IMG/VR virus record: IMGVR_UViG_3300047550_001806
Location: 1-21,278 of that record
DNA: 21,278 nt
From: a virus
Reading direction: 5' to 3' (one strand)
Below the pieces are notes generated by a model. The model had not been told where the DNA came from and searched no databases. It worked only from the letters and a program-made list of their open reading frames with translations. The position numbers and the translations under genes are program-made. Within the stretch, counting starts at the first letter, position 1. Each line of letters begins with the position of its first letter. This document shows, one piece after another, positions 12,917 through 21,278 of this stretch.

Positions 12917-14290
12917 ATGAACCTCGGCAACCTCATTGACTTCGTCGGCAACCTCCTCGACTACGACCCGACAAACGACACCTATCGGGAGCAGCTTGTC
13001 TCCCTGCTGAACGACGCGCAGACCCGGTGCTTGACCGACCGCCCGTGGGACTTCGCAACCCGCGACCGCAAGCTCAACGTCTACACCGACGCCTCCGTGA
13101 GTGTGGGTGTGACCAATGGCAGTGGGTTGGTCACCGGTGGGCCCTTCCCCGTGAGCACCACCAATGTGCGGCCCGGTTCCTCCTATGAGTTGGGCATCTT
13201 GCGCGTGACAGACAGCGCAAGTGTGACCGCGGACTATCGCGTCATGTACGTGTCCACGGGCAACCAGCTCTTCTTGGACCGGGACTTCACGGGTGTAACG
13301 GGGGCCTATACGGCCACCTTGTTCAGGCGTGAGGTCTACCTACCCTCGGACTGCGCCCAAGTGCAGAACGTGGCTGACCCGGCCGTTGGTGTGCCTGCCA
13401 AGCTGCTGGCCCTAAGCAAGTGGGAACGCGAAGACGCGAACCTCGACCCCGCGCAGCTCGGCACCCTTGAAGCCTACTTGCCCTCCGAAGGGCTCAGGGT
13501 CCAAGCCCCGACCACTCCCCGCGGTGTGCAAGTCGTGGCTGCCGCTCCGGGGCAAGGCATCCGCACTATCAAGCTCTACATGGTCAATGTGCTTGGTCCC
13601 GCGAGCCCTCCCTTCCCCGTCTATCCCCGGGATGTGAGCGACGGCTTCGAGAGCGCGTTCAGCAAGCCCGAGACCTACACGCTCTCGGACACCGAGACTC
13701 TGCGCATGACCCCGGAGACAATCCCTAACAAGACTGGTTTTTATCGGCGCTACTACTTCACCTGCCCCGAGGCGAACATCCTCGCGCCCGTTCGGGTGAG
13801 GGACGCCTTAATCAACAACCTCACGGTGACGGGCGTAGATACCGTCCCGCCTCCGGGGGGTATCACCCTTGCACCGAACCTTGCGCTGAGCCACTTGAGC
13901 GGGCAGAGCTTCCAGGCGACCAGCATCCGCTATCAGTTCGACCAGAGCGCGGTGTATCAGTCCGTGCAGCTCTATCCCCATCCGTCGGAGGACCAGGAGC
14001 TTGACTGCCGCATGGTCATTTCGCCGTCACGGATGTTGGAGGACCAAGACGCCCCTCTCATTCCTGCGGCGTATGCACAGCTCATTGCATATGCCGCGCT
14101 TGAGTCCCTGACCCTCAAGGTGGACAACGCTGCATTGTCGCAGGTCTACGCCCGCAAGAAGGACGTGCTCTACAAGGGCATGGAGCAGACCTACTTGAAG
14201 GTCGTCCCTCGGCGCCTTGTGAAGGGCGAGCCTACTTCGGGCTTCCGCTTCGGCTCCAACCCCTTCGGCCCCTTGCGGCTCATCCCCTAA
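12917..14290 (+). CDS. Head-to-tail adaptor protein
   Basis: This encodes a 457-residue protein placed between the capsid and nozzle genes, where T7-type phages have the gatekeeper (gp11). The N-terminus (LLDYDPTNDTYREQLVSLLNDAQTRCL) and the C-terminus (AYAQLIAYAALESLTLKVDN followed by a long KKDVLYKGMEQTYLK helix) are the helical bundle typical of podophage adaptors. A beta-rich insertion between about residues 60 and 370 makes it much longer than gp11 (about 200 residues). This is a form seen in many uncultured podoviruses. It would form a ring on the portal and carry the nozzle. GAGG lies about 12 bases before the ATG, a weak ribosome binding site. Confidence 0.7.
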   Translation: MNLGNLIDFVGNLLDYDPTNDTYREQLVSLLNDAQTRCLTDRPWDFATRDRKLNVYTDASVSVGVTNGSGLVTGGPFPVSTTNVRPGSSYELGILRVTDSASVTADYRVMYVSTGNQLFLDRDFTGVTGAYTATLFRREVYLPSDCAQVQNVADPAVGVPAKLLALSKWEREDANLDPAQLGTLEAYLPSEGLRVQAPTTPRGVQVVAAAPGQGIRTIKLYMVNVLGPASPPFPVYPRDVSDGFESAFSKPETYTLSDTETLRMTPETIPNKTGFYRRYYFTCPEANILAPVRVRDALINNLTVTGVDTVPPPGGITLAPNLALSHLSGQSFQATSIRYQFDQSAVYQSVQLYPHPSEDQELDCRMVISPSRMLEDQDAPLIPAAYAQLIAYAALESLTLKVDNAALSQVYARKKDVLYKGMEQTYLKVVPRRLVKGEPTSGFRFGSNPFGPLRLIP

Positions 14291-14312
14291 GCCACAAGAG
14301 AGGAGACACGCC

Positions 14313-16499
14313 ATGCAGGGCACCGTCTTCCAAACACCCCTTGCCGGGGGCCTTGAAACCCGCCAACCGCAGAACCCGCAGAATGCGGGCCGGGTGGAAA
14401 ACTGGAGCACTGACAAGAACACCGGGGGCTGGACTTCCATGCTCGGCTACGAGCCGTTCAGGCCGGGCCAAACTACTTGGGACCCCTTCGGGACATGCGG
14501 GCCGGTCTACTCGCTGCATGTCGCTCAGCACCTTGCAGGCGGCGCCCGTCAGCATGTTCTCTTCGAGGAGGGGGGCAACCTCCACCTGCTCTATGACTCG
14601 ACCGGAACACCCGTTCTGCGCACCCTCGCCACGGGGCGCCATGTCCCGACCGCCATGGAGCCAGGCTCTTGGTACACCGACACCGGCTATGGCACGGTCG
14701 TGACCAACGGGGTGGACCGACCCGTGCTCGTCAGGCCGTGGCCGCTCTCGGGCCTCTCTGATAGCGCGAACACCATTTCGCAGTGCATCCGCCCCTTCGG
14801 CTTCGACGGGCTCCCGGCACCCCCGGACCCGCACAACGTCAAGCCCGTTCCCCCGCCCCCTTACCCGCCGAACATCCCCATCCCCGGAGGCGGTGCTACG
14901 ACGTTGTGGTGCCCCGCTGACGGGAACGCGGTCCCCGACGGGGGTCGGTGGGGCCTGGGCTTCGCGAACAACGTGGGCGGGAACGACGGAGACAAGTCGG
15001 CCATCTTCGGTTGGGCCGTGAGTTTTATTAGCGACACCGGGAGCGAAGGGCCAACATCCACCCTTGCAAGTGTGCGGTGGGCCCTTCAAGCCGACGCCGA
15101 GGGGTTCCGCCATGCCTGCTGCGTGGACCTCCCGCTCGGCCCCAAGGGCACGGTCGCACGCAAGGTCTACCGCACGACCAACTACTCGGACGACTACAGC
15201 TTCCCGGGAGACACGACCCTCTACTTCATTGATGTGGTGCGCAACAACGTAGAGACCACGTTCTTCGACGCGGTGGCCACGGCGAACCTGGGGCAGCCGA
15301 GCCCTGAGATTGCGACCGGTCCCCTACCAGCTCCAAGAGCCCGGTTTTCTGCCCTGTACAACGGCTGCTTGTTCCTCGACGGCGGAGTCGACGATAGCCG
15401 CACCCTCTACTACAGCGCCGCCGGCCTTATCGAGCAGTTTGCCGCCGACGCATACATTGAGCTGGCTTCCACCGGGGGCGGAGTCACCGCGCTCTATGCG
15501 AGCTACACGGCCCTGCTTGTCTTCCGTGAGAACGGCATTGATGTGGTGCAAGGGGACTACGCTTCGGGCTTCACGGTCACCACCGTGAGCAACAACGTGA
15601 CCTGCCGGGCCCCACACAGCATCAAGACGGTCCCGGGCTTGGGCGTCGTGTTCCTCGCGAATGACGGGGTGTACGCGGTCACGGGCGGCCTCGTGGGCGG
15701 TGCCAACACCGAGGTCTTGAACCTGACGGCGAACCTCGACGCGGTTCTCACAAGGGTGACGGCCGACTGCCATGCCAAGGCAGTCGGTGTCTATTCGGAG
15801 AAGCTCCGGGAGTACCAGCTCCACGTCCCGGTGGACGGCAATGACCGGCCCAACATGGGGCTGGTCCTACACCTTGATCGCCTGTTGAACCCGGGCGGGG
15901 CCGCTCCTCTAAGCCCGTGGTCGACCCGTGTTGGTTTCCCCGTGGGGGGTGCAAGCACCTTCTTCGACGGCACGGTGCTCTTCGGCCACAACACCGGCAG
16001 TCAGGACGCAACCACGAACTCGCAGCGTGGGTTGTTCGTCATGTCGGGCAAGAGGGCCGCGGGCAAGGTGCCGTCCAACAACACGCTTGTCTATGCAGCC
16101 CTACCTGCAAGCGTCTACCGGAGCGCTTGGTGCAGCTTCGGTGACCCCCAAGTGCAGAAACAAGTGACCTATGTGACCTTGTGGTTGTCTACCACCGGGA
16201 ACATCCCCGTGACCGTGCGGCACTACAAGGACTTCAGCCTGACGCCCGTGGAAGAGCGCACCTACTATGCGCAGCCTCCTGATGCCCCGCGCCTGCCCGT
16301 GCTCGACAAGGCGGTCATTGGGAGCACGGGCACCACCTACTCGGACGAGCGGTTGGTCCCGCTGCGTGTCAGCGTGGCTCACATGAGCGCCGCTTGGTTC
16401 TGTTTCGAGCTTGAGACAACCGGTGTCCTCACCCTCGTGGGCTATGAATATGAGTTCGCGACCAAGGGCACCAAGGTCGTTGCGGGGGTGCGCGCGTGA
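14313..16499 (+). CDS. Tail nozzle protein (T7 gp12-type)
   Basis: This encodes a 728-residue protein, the large tubular tail component that forms the DNA exit channel. Length, position after the adaptor and the beta-propeller style support this. Repeated blades of the type G-x-V-Y-S-L, HLLYDSTG, LFLDGGVDDSRTLYYSA and VVFLANDGVYAVTGG appear along the chain. A proline-rich linker (VPPPPYPPNIPIP, about residues 179-191) separates the N-terminal docking part from the propeller. A marked run SALYNGCLFLDGGVDDSRT near residues 347-365 is typical of gp12 relatives. GGAG lies about 8 bases before the ATG at 14313. The stop overlaps the next GTG (GTGA), implying coupled translation. Confidence 0.75.
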   Translation: MQGTVFQTPLAGGLETRQPQNPQNAGRVENWSTDKNTGGWTSMLGYEPFRPGQTTWDPFGTCGPVYSLHVAQHLAGGARQHVLFEEGGNLHLLYDSTGTPVLRTLATGRHVPTAMEPGSWYTDTGYGTVVTNGVDRPVLVRPWPLSGLSDSANTISQCIRPFGFDGLPAPPDPHNVKPVPPPPYPPNIPIPGGGATTLWCPADGNAVPDGGRWGLGFANNVGGNDGDKSAIFGWAVSFISDTGSEGPTSTLASVRWALQADAEGFRHACCVDLPLGPKGTVARKVYRTTNYSDDYSFPGDTTLYFIDVVRNNVETTFFDAVATANLGQPSPEIATGPLPAPRARFSALYNGCLFLDGGVDDSRTLYYSAAGLIEQFAADAYIELASTGGGVTALYASYTALLVFRENGIDVVQGDYASGFTVTTVSNNVTCRAPHSIKTVPGLGVVFLANDGVYAVTGGLVGGANTEVLNLTANLDAVLTRVTADCHAKAVGVYSEKLREYQLHVPVDGNDRPNMGLVLHLDRLLNPGGAAPLSPWSTRVGFPVGGASTFFDGTVLFGHNTGSQDATTNSQRGLFVMSGKRAAGKVPSNNTLVYAALPASVYRSAWCSFGDPQVQKQVTYVTLWLSTTGNIPVTVRHYKDFSLTPVEERTYYAQPPDAPRLPVLDKAVIGSTGTTYSDERLVPLRVSVAHMSAAWFCFELETTGVLTLVGYEYEFATKGTKVVAGVRA

Positions 16500-17170
16500 A
16501 GCACTGGACCGAGCGGGAAGCCGCAACAAACACGACCGTCTCGCCAGACCTCCTCAACAAGGAGCTTCAAGCGAGTCAGTCAAGCATGACCACGCTAAGT
16601 CGGGAGCAGCTTCCAAGTGCGGTGTTGGACCCCACCCGCATGGAGGACCATGCACTCCATAGGGTGTGGACCTCTTCGCGGTGGCCGACCGCCACGGAAG
16701 GCCAGCAGGACGCCGACGCGGACCCCGACGTAGAGGGCCGGACGTGGCGCGCTTCGACTATTCAGGTACACGCCGGAGGCTGGACCGACGTTGGCGCCAC
16801 GCCCATTACCTTGACGGGGTTCAAGGGAGGGAGCCTCTACTTCGAGTATGGGTGCAACGTCTACGCCAACAACATGTTCGCCAAGGGCGTCAACGACGGT
16901 GCCCCTGGGTCGCCGGGGTTCATGCGCATGCGCGTCCTCGTGAATGGCGTGCCCCTCGTTGAGCGCCGGGGCAAGAGCTTCGTTGGCCGGCAACGGGTGT
17001 TCGGCTCCGGGGTGTTCATGGCCGGGGACTTGACCGTGCAGGTGCAGTTCCGCTTGACTGAACCCTCGGGGGACGGCAACTCGAACTCCAATGCCGCACC
17101 GCCCAACAACAACATTGTCTTCGGGCACGTCTATAGCGGGAGATACCTCGCCGTAGGCAGGTGGAGGTAG
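16496..17170 (+). CDS. Tail-associated structural protein
   Basis: This encodes a 224-residue protein starting with GTG inside the previous stop (GTGA). The first 50 residues (TVSPDLLNKELQASQSSM, TLSREQLPSAV) are a helical lead of a type seen in podophage tail accessory proteins, probably the anchor to the nozzle. The rest is beta-rich with many Gly/Asn residues (TLTGFKGGSLYFEYGCNVYA, RMRVLVNGVPLVER), as in fibre or receptor-binding modules. A specific family is not recognised. It is the first of three mid-size proteins after the nozzle gene, which is where tail fibres, or their anchors and baseplate-like parts, are usually coded. Confidence 0.6.
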   Translation: MKHWTEREAATNTTVSPDLLNKELQASQSSMTTLSREQLPSAVLDPTRMEDHALHRVWTSSRWPTATEGQQDADADPDVEGRTWRASTIQVHAGGWTDVGATPITLTGFKGGSLYFEYGCNVYANNMFAKGVNDGAPGSPGFMRMRVLVNGVPLVERRGKSFVGRQRVFGSGVFMAGDLTVQVQFRLTEPSGDGNSNSNAAPPNNNIVFGHVYSGRYLAVGRWR

Positions 17171-17173
17171 CCC

Positions 17174-18073
17174 ATGTCTCGTATCACCACCCCCCCGGCG
17201 CAGGACGGGCAAGCCCTCACAGCCGCCGACTTAAACTCCCGCTTCACGGCGTTCTCCCAAGCCGGAGCTGTGAACGGGTTCAACACACGAGACGGTGCCT
17301 TCGACCTGCCGCAGTTCAGCTCGACGCCGTTTATGGCGCCTCTCATGGCGACCGGAGTTATTGGGCGGGACGACTGGAAGCACACGGCCTACAACACGGA
17401 CGCCGCCCCGGCGGCCGGTCCTGCTTCGCCCTTCTTGGTGCGGGACGCCGCAGGAACTGCAACCCCGCTGGCTCTCGGAGGAGCCAGCGGCTGGACCATG
17501 ACCACCGAGCAGGTGCTTCGGGTCTATTGGGACCTGAGCGTCCGCCCCCGCTATACGCCGGGCACGACTCCGTGGCTTACAGTCGGCTCGCTTGGTTTCT
17601 GGGATGTGGGTTCGGGGGCCGCAACCCTCGTGGGGTCTGGTATGTCTTGTTGGGCGTTCTGGCTGCAATGGGACCTGACCAGCAGCGCCCTTGTGAACTG
17701 GGTCGATGTGCCGCAACAGTCGTCCTTCAACGACGCGGTCGGGGGCCTTCTCGGTGCTTCGCTTGGCAACACCATGGGCACTACCGTGGTTCCGCCATGG
17801 TTTGACGTAACCAGAGGGCTCGACAATGGGAACTTCTCCTCGACCTCTGACTACGCCGTCGGGTGGACCGGCATTTCCGGGGACTGGAGCTTCCAGCCCG
17901 TGATGAACACCACCGTCTACGGGCTAAGGGTCGTGTTCACCGGAACCCTCCATGCGTGGAACACAGGCGGGGTCAACTACCTTGTCCGTGACGACGCATG
18001 CAACGCCACCGGCGATGTGTTTATCGACCACAACGGGGGCCGGCTTGGTGCTATGGTTATGCGTGACCGCTGA
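17174..18073 (+). CDS. Putative tail fibre or tail structural protein
   Basis: This encodes a 299-residue protein with GGAGG 8 bases before the ATG. The N-terminus (PAQDGQALTAADLNSRFTAFSQAGAVNGFN) has the L-x-S-R-F pattern of short helices that open many podophage tail proteins. The remainder is aromatic- and glycine-rich beta sequence (WTMTTEQVLRVYWDLSVRP, MSCWAFWLQWDL). It ends with FIDHNGGRLGAMVMRDR. I do not recognise a family, catalytic motif or collagen-like repeat. Location and composition suggest a receptor-binding or fibre component exposed on the tail. Confidence 0.55.
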   Translation: MSRITTPPAQDGQALTAADLNSRFTAFSQAGAVNGFNTRDGAFDLPQFSSTPFMAPLMATGVIGRDDWKHTAYNTDAAPAAGPASPFLVRDAAGTATPLALGGASGWTMTTEQVLRVYWDLSVRPRYTPGTTPWLTVGSLGFWDVGSGAATLVGSGMSCWAFWLQWDLTSSALVNWVDVPQQSSFNDAVGGLLGASLGNTMGTTVVPPWFDVTRGLDNGNFSSTSDYAVGWTGISGDWSFQPVMNTTVYGLRVVFTGTLHAWNTGGVNYLVRDDACNATGDVFIDHNGGRLGAMVMRDR

Positions 18074-18121
18074 CCACCCACCGGCCCCTCCATTCTCCCC
18101 ACACTGATTGTAGCAGGCATC

Positions 18122-18838
18122 ATGGCCTACACCCCACCGACCACCTTCACCACCAACACCGTGCTCACGTCCTCGGCGCTTGAGGGGAACATGGAGGCGT
18201 TGCGGGTCTACCTGCATGAGGGCATTGTTGTGGGGGACCTTGAGGCGGCGAAGTGGGTCCAAACCCGGCATGTCCAGCCCCCGGACTACCTGCCCTATGC
18301 CGGGCTCAATCATGGCGTCACGGGCTACCAAGGCGGTCAGAACGCTGGCGGCGCCAACGTCCGACTGAGCTTCGCGACCAAGTTCCTGACGGGGAATGGG
18401 CGCACGGGGAGCAACAGCTTCGTGAACGTCCCCAACAGCAGCTTCGCCCTTGATATCCGTAGGCCCGCCAAGCTCCTCTTCCACTATTGGTGGGAGTGGG
18501 AGGTCGGCCGGGACAGCTCGACCCCCGCGTACCAACCGGCTGCCGACGAGCGCTTGGTGTGGTTCGCCCCGTGGGTCGGCGACATCACGAACGCATACGA
18601 CCTGTACCGAGCGGCTGCGCAGGAAACCCGGAACGCCGCAGTCGGGATAGGTAACACCTACCCCATTGGCCTCGCAGACCCCCCATCTCAAACCGGGGGC
18701 TATGATGCCAAGCAAGGCACCCTCATGCTCGACTACAATGTGGTCGGCGTTCTCAAGTTTGGGCTGGCTTCGCACTCGCAGGTTGATCGCGTTGGTGTGG
18801 TCAATTGGGGTGTGGCCGCCGAAGTCTTCTACTTGTAG
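18122..18838 (+). CDS. Putative tail structural protein
   Basis: This encodes a 238-residue protein. Its N-terminus has the recurring podophage pattern TVLTSSALEGNMEALRVYLHEG followed by VVGDLEAAKWVQTRHV (residues 13-50). This is a helical anchor also seen in tail fibres and their tip proteins. A beta-rich domain with AFATKFLTG-like and FHYWWEWEVGRD segments follows. The upstream site is weak (AGCAGG-type), and the 48 bases before it contain no promoter that I can see. The sequence resembles its two neighbours in architecture (short helical anchor plus beta domain) but not in detail, so three related surface proteins seem likely. Confidence 0.6.
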   Translation: MAYTPPTTFTTNTVLTSSALEGNMEALRVYLHEGIVVGDLEAAKWVQTRHVQPPDYLPYAGLNHGVTGYQGGQNAGGANVRLSFATKFLTGNGRTGSNSFVNVPNSSFALDIRRPAKLLFHYWWEWEVGRDSSTPAYQPAADERLVWFAPWVGDITNAYDLYRAAAQETRNAAVGIGNTYPIGLADPPSQTGGYDAKQGTLMLDYNVVGVLKFGLASHSQVDRVGVVNWGVAAEVFYL

Positions 18839-18850
18839 CCGGAGGCACCT

Positions 18851-19543
18851 ATGGACCCCATTACACTGGCCCTCCTCGGAGGGGGACTCGCCAAGGCCGG
18901 GGCGGGCATTGCCTCGGGCATCGGGACAGCGCGTGCCGCCAAGAAGCAGTTCTTGACCCCCGCGGAGGAGCAAGAGCTTGCAGAGCTTGAGGCCCGCAAG
19001 CGTGCGGGCACCCTTGGCCTCACCGAGGGTGACAGAGGCCGGCTTGAGCAGCAGTTCTTGGCGGAACAGGCCGGGGCCCAACGGGAGCTTGAGGCCACGG
19101 CCCTGCAACAGGCCGCTGCCCGTGGCTTGCAGAGCGGTGTCTCCGGAAGGGAACTGTTCCTTCAGGAGCAGGCACAAGCCTCGGCTGAGCGGGGCATGCG
19201 CCAACAGCAGAACCTCGCGCTGCTTGAGGTCGACCGCTCGCAGCGCGAAGCAGAGCTGGCCCGTATCGACGCCATGCGGGCCCAACAGAAGGGTGCCGAG
19301 GCCCAGCGTGCTGCGGGCATTGCCCAAGCCGTATCCCTCGGGCTCGCCGGAGCTGGCGATGTAGCCCTGCAAGCCGCCTCCATGAGGCAGCAGGCCAAGC
19401 TGAACGAGCTTGAAGCAGCCGCCCGTGCAGAGACGGACCAGTCCCTCCTCAACAGGCTCTTGGCCTACCCGGGTGGGGTCACGGGTGGTGGCATCGTGCC
19501 CCCCGTGACCCGCCCCCCTACCGTCCGTTACGAGAATATATAG
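18851..19543 (+). CDS. Coiled-coil internal virion-type protein; stop from palindromic element
   Basis: This encodes a 230-residue, Ala/Gln/Glu-rich helical protein. A glycine-rich hydrophobic N-terminal segment (LALLGGGLAKAGAGIASGIG, residues 5-24) resembles the membrane-active start of phage ejection proteins. A long predicted coiled coil (LEARKRAGTL... to about residue 150) and a second helical region follow. The position after the tail genes is where T7-like phages code internal virion proteins. GGAGG lies 7 bases before the ATG. The last codons YENI and the TAG stop (19541-19543) come from the AT-rich palindromic element. Without it the frame would have continued, so the ancestral C-terminus may be longer. 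Confidence 0.6.
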   Translation: MDPITLALLGGGLAKAGAGIASGIGTARAAKKQFLTPAEEQELAELEARKRAGTLGLTEGDRGRLEQQFLAEQAGAQRELEATALQQAAARGLQSGVSGRELFLQEQAQASAERGMRQQQNLALLEVDRSQREAELARIDAMRAQQKGAEAQRAAGIAQAVSLGLAGAGDVALQAASMRQQAKLNELEAAARAETDQSLLNRLLAYPGGVTGGGIVPPVTRPPTVRYENI

Positions 19544-19609
19544 AAGAAGATACCTTATATTCTCGTAACGATTTCTCAGAAGTGAGCCTTCTAAGATAGT
19601 TTTTGAGCC
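19526..19609 (+). repeat. AT-rich palindromic element, copy 2 (3' end of a virion gene)
   Basis: This is the second copy of the element at 2579-2662, same orientation, three mismatches. The perfect stem is 15 bp here (arms 19526-19540 and 19556-19570) with the same 15-base loop. The loop's first codon is the TAG stop of the upstream gene. Downstream, TCTCAGAAG (19574-19582) pairs with CTTCTAAGA (19588-19596) with one mismatch and is followed by TAG and T5 (19600-19604), which resembles an intrinsic terminator. In copy 1 the two changed bases in that right arm weaken the stem. Confidence 0.85.
19574..19604 (+). terminator. Possible terminator within palindromic element copy 2
   Basis: The 9-bp stem with one mismatch, a 5-base loop (TGAGC), and five T residues three bases after the stem fit a weak rho-independent terminator. 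It lies between the coiled-coil gene and the partial gene at 19650, so it could limit read-through within the late operon. Confidence 0.4.
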
Positions 19610-19649
19610 CTCCCCGACTCTTGGCCCCACCATGCGAGAGGTCCACCAC

Positions 19650-21278
19650 ATGCCTCCGAAGACTTCCACCCCCCTCCCCGCCCGGACCCCGACCTATCTC
19701 CAGCAGTACAGCCGCGTGCTCAATGCGGCCTATCGATACGAGCGTATCCAACGGGAGGTCCAGGACGAGCAGGCCCGGGTGCAGTACCTTGACTCGCTCA
19801 TTGGGCAAGAGCGGCAGACCCTCGCCGGGTTGCAGCAGGTTTTCCGGGCCGAGCCCTTGTCTCTTGAGGTGGCGCAAGGGCTCCTGCGGGACATGTCCGC
19901 GGCGGACACAGCCCGTGCCCTGGCAGAGGCCCGTGGTGCTGCGGCCTACAAGGCCGGGACGACCGTATCGAAGGGGGAGGCAAGCGAGCTTCGCAGCGCC
20001 TACGCACAGAGCGCGGAGCTTGGTTACTCGACCACCGAGGCACTCCTGGCGGGGGCCTCGCCCGAGAAGCAAGCCGCCATTCTGAAGGCCCTGCCTTCCT
20101 CCGTACCCGCGCAAGACCGAGCGGCCCTTAGCAAGTACGCAGCATCCGTGGCCTCCAAGAAGCCCTTGGGCACGGGAGGAGGTGGCGCTGCCGCTGCCGA
20201 GCAGGCCAAGGCCGTAAGCAGCGCCCTTGAAGCCGCCTACTTCGCGGGGCCGACCGGCATCCGTGGTGGATACCAGGGCCTCGCCGTCGTCGAGCGCCGC
20301 AAGCTGACGGCCGCCCAGCTTGAAGAAGGTGGAGACAAGAAGGCGGCCGAAGCGCTCCGCAAGAGCGGCTATGCCACGCAGCAAGACGCGCTGGATGCGG
20401 CTCTTGAGAGCGTGCGGGGCAGCGGCGACCCTCAAGCTATTCCTGACCAGTACGCTCGGGACATCTACCTTGAGGCCCGCAATACGCAGGCATATACCAA
20501 CGCTGAACGGGCAGACTTCGAGCAGGAGGTCTTGGACTCCCGGAAGCGCATCGCCAAGCTTGAGGGGGAGCGCGCGTCCATTGCCGGGGCGTACAAGGAC
20601 CCGGCACAGGAAGCCATCAAGCGTGAGCTGACGGCCCGGGGCTACAAGTTCGCGGGCGTGGGCTCGGTCGATGAGTGGCAGAACCGCTACTTGCCCTATC
20701 AGAACACCCCCTACTACGATGTGCTCCTCAAGGCCGACCGGCTCGTGGACTCGGCCAAGCAAAACGCGAAGCCCCTCTCGCCGACCTCCAAGGCGCAGAA
20801 CATGGTTGCTACGCTGACCATGCAGTACGAGCGCACGGGCACCAAGTTCGACTTGGACACCCTGCGCAAGCAGCTCTCCAAGGCGCAGGACCTTAGCCCG
20901 GCCGACATCGACGACGCCCTGAGCTTCATTGTGGCCTACCGCGAACTCGGCGGAGATGCGCAGGACCCGAAGCAGTTGGAGTTCCTCAAGCAACAAGAAG
21001 AGTCCGAGAAGAGAAACGCCGAGGCATACCGTGCTGAACGGGAGCAGAAGGCGCTTCTCAAGCAGCGCGAGATTGATGCCGCACGGGAGGACGCCCGCCT
21101 CATCGAGGAGAAGCTCAAGAGGACCCCCGCAGAGGTCCGGGCCGAGCACGCCCGGGACGAGGCCCCCGGCAAGTACTACGCCCGTCTCCGCGCCCTCGGC
21201 GTTGACGCCGAAGACGCTCGCTCCCTCGCCGTGAAGCAGGTCCCCCCGCCCCCCGCCCCCCGGGCGGCTCCTGTGGCG
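19650..21278 (+). CDS. Large coiled-coil, probable internal virion protein (partial)
   Basis: The open frame continues past the right edge; 543 codons are visible without a stop. The ATG at 19650 has AGAGG about 8 bases upstream. An ATG 18 bases earlier lacks a good site. The sequence is helical and charged throughout, with long Ala/Glu/Arg/Lys runs. It has a Gly/Ala-rich hinge around residues 176-184, a possible coiled coil near residues 455-500 (EESEKRNAEAYRAERE), and a proline-rich stretch at the cut end (VPPPPAPRAAP). There is no lysozyme or transglycosylase motif in the visible part. By position it probably forms part of the ejectosome with the preceding coiled-coil protein. The downstream part may carry a catalytic domain that cannot be seen here. 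Confidence 0.65.
   Translation, partial: MPPKTSTPLPARTPTYLQQYSRVLNAAYRYERIQREVQDEQARVQYLDSLIGQERQTLAGLQQVFRAEPLSLEVAQGLLRDMSAADTARALAEARGAAAYKAGTTVSKGEASELRSAYAQSAELGYSTTEALLAGASPEKQAAILKALPSSVPAQDRAALSKYAASVASKKPLGTGGGGAAAAEQAKAVSSALEAAYFAGPTGIRGGYQGLAVVERRKLTAAQLEEGGDKKAAEALRKSGYATQQDALDAALESVRGSGDPQAIPDQYARDIYLEARNTQAYTNAERADFEQEVLDSRKRIAKLEGERASIAGAYKDPAQEAIKRELTARGYKFAGVGSVDEWQNRYLPYQNTPYYDVLLKADRLVDSAKQNAKPLSPTSKAQNMVATLTMQYERTGTKFDLDTLRKQLSKAQDLSPADIDDALSFIVAYRELGGDAQDPKQLEFLKQQEESEKRNAEAYRAEREQKALLKQREIDAAREDARLIEEKLKRTPAEVRAEHARDEAPGKYYARLRALGVDAEDARSLAVKQVPPPPAPRAAPVA

Noticed and set aside
17924-19669. 581-residue minus-strand ORF containing the palindromic element peptide
   Set aside because: It is antisense to three coherent virion genes and has no ribosome binding site or family features. 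The shared peptide only reflects the DNA repeat.

Overview
The window is 21.3 kb of a GC-rich, densely packed tailed-phage genome with overlapping genes, GTGA start/stop couplings and almost no host-type genes. The virion genes are ordered as in short-tailed (podovirus-type) phages: small terminase, large terminase, portal, scaffold, major capsid protein, adaptor, a large T7 gp12-type nozzle protein, tail accessory proteins, and coiled-coil proteins placed where internal virion (ejection) proteins normally lie. No sheath, tape-measure or tail-tube gene is seen. No integrase is visible, but only part of the genome is here, so lifestyle is open. The base composition suggests a GC-rich bacterial host. 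The species cannot be named from the sequence.

Layout. (1) 104-1172, plus strand: a lysis-type cassette with a small one-helix membrane protein, a conserved small phage protein (DUF6321-like) and an M15 peptidase endolysin. (2) 1169-3956, minus strand: two small unknown genes and a 708-residue primase-polymerase-type replication protein. (3) 3957-4559: a 603-base gene-free control region with an intrinsic terminator facing the plus strand, three copies of a palindromic repeat (two inside an 83-base perfect direct repeat) and a cluster of GGTTAC/GTAACC motifs. (4) 4560-5267, minus strand: a helix-turn-helix protein that looks like a regulator. (5) 5376-21278, plus strand: the packaging and virion operon, running off the right edge. 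It contains an internal sigma70-like promoter before the capsid gene and a strongly folded gap after the capsid accessory gene.

The most unusual feature is an AT-rich palindromic element of about 84 bases present twice, 17 kb apart (2579-2662 and 19526-19609), with three mismatches. One copy lies inside the primase gene, adds 28 codons and leaves the frame open. The other copy supplies the stop codon of a virion gene and carries a terminator-like hairpin. A half-arm of the palindrome (TCTCGTAA) also occurs in a small tandem repeat between the regulator gene and the terminase operon. Other notable points are a WYL-like domain protein in the head operon, a zinc-finger/small-terminase fusion, and micro-duplications that repeat the stop codons of two genes.

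The genes form a coherent programme: replication from the minus-strand operon, probable switching by the helix-turn-helix protein from the central control region, then packaging, capsid and tail synthesis from the plus-strand operon, and lysis by the left cassette. Functions are read from motifs and gene order only; no database search was possible.
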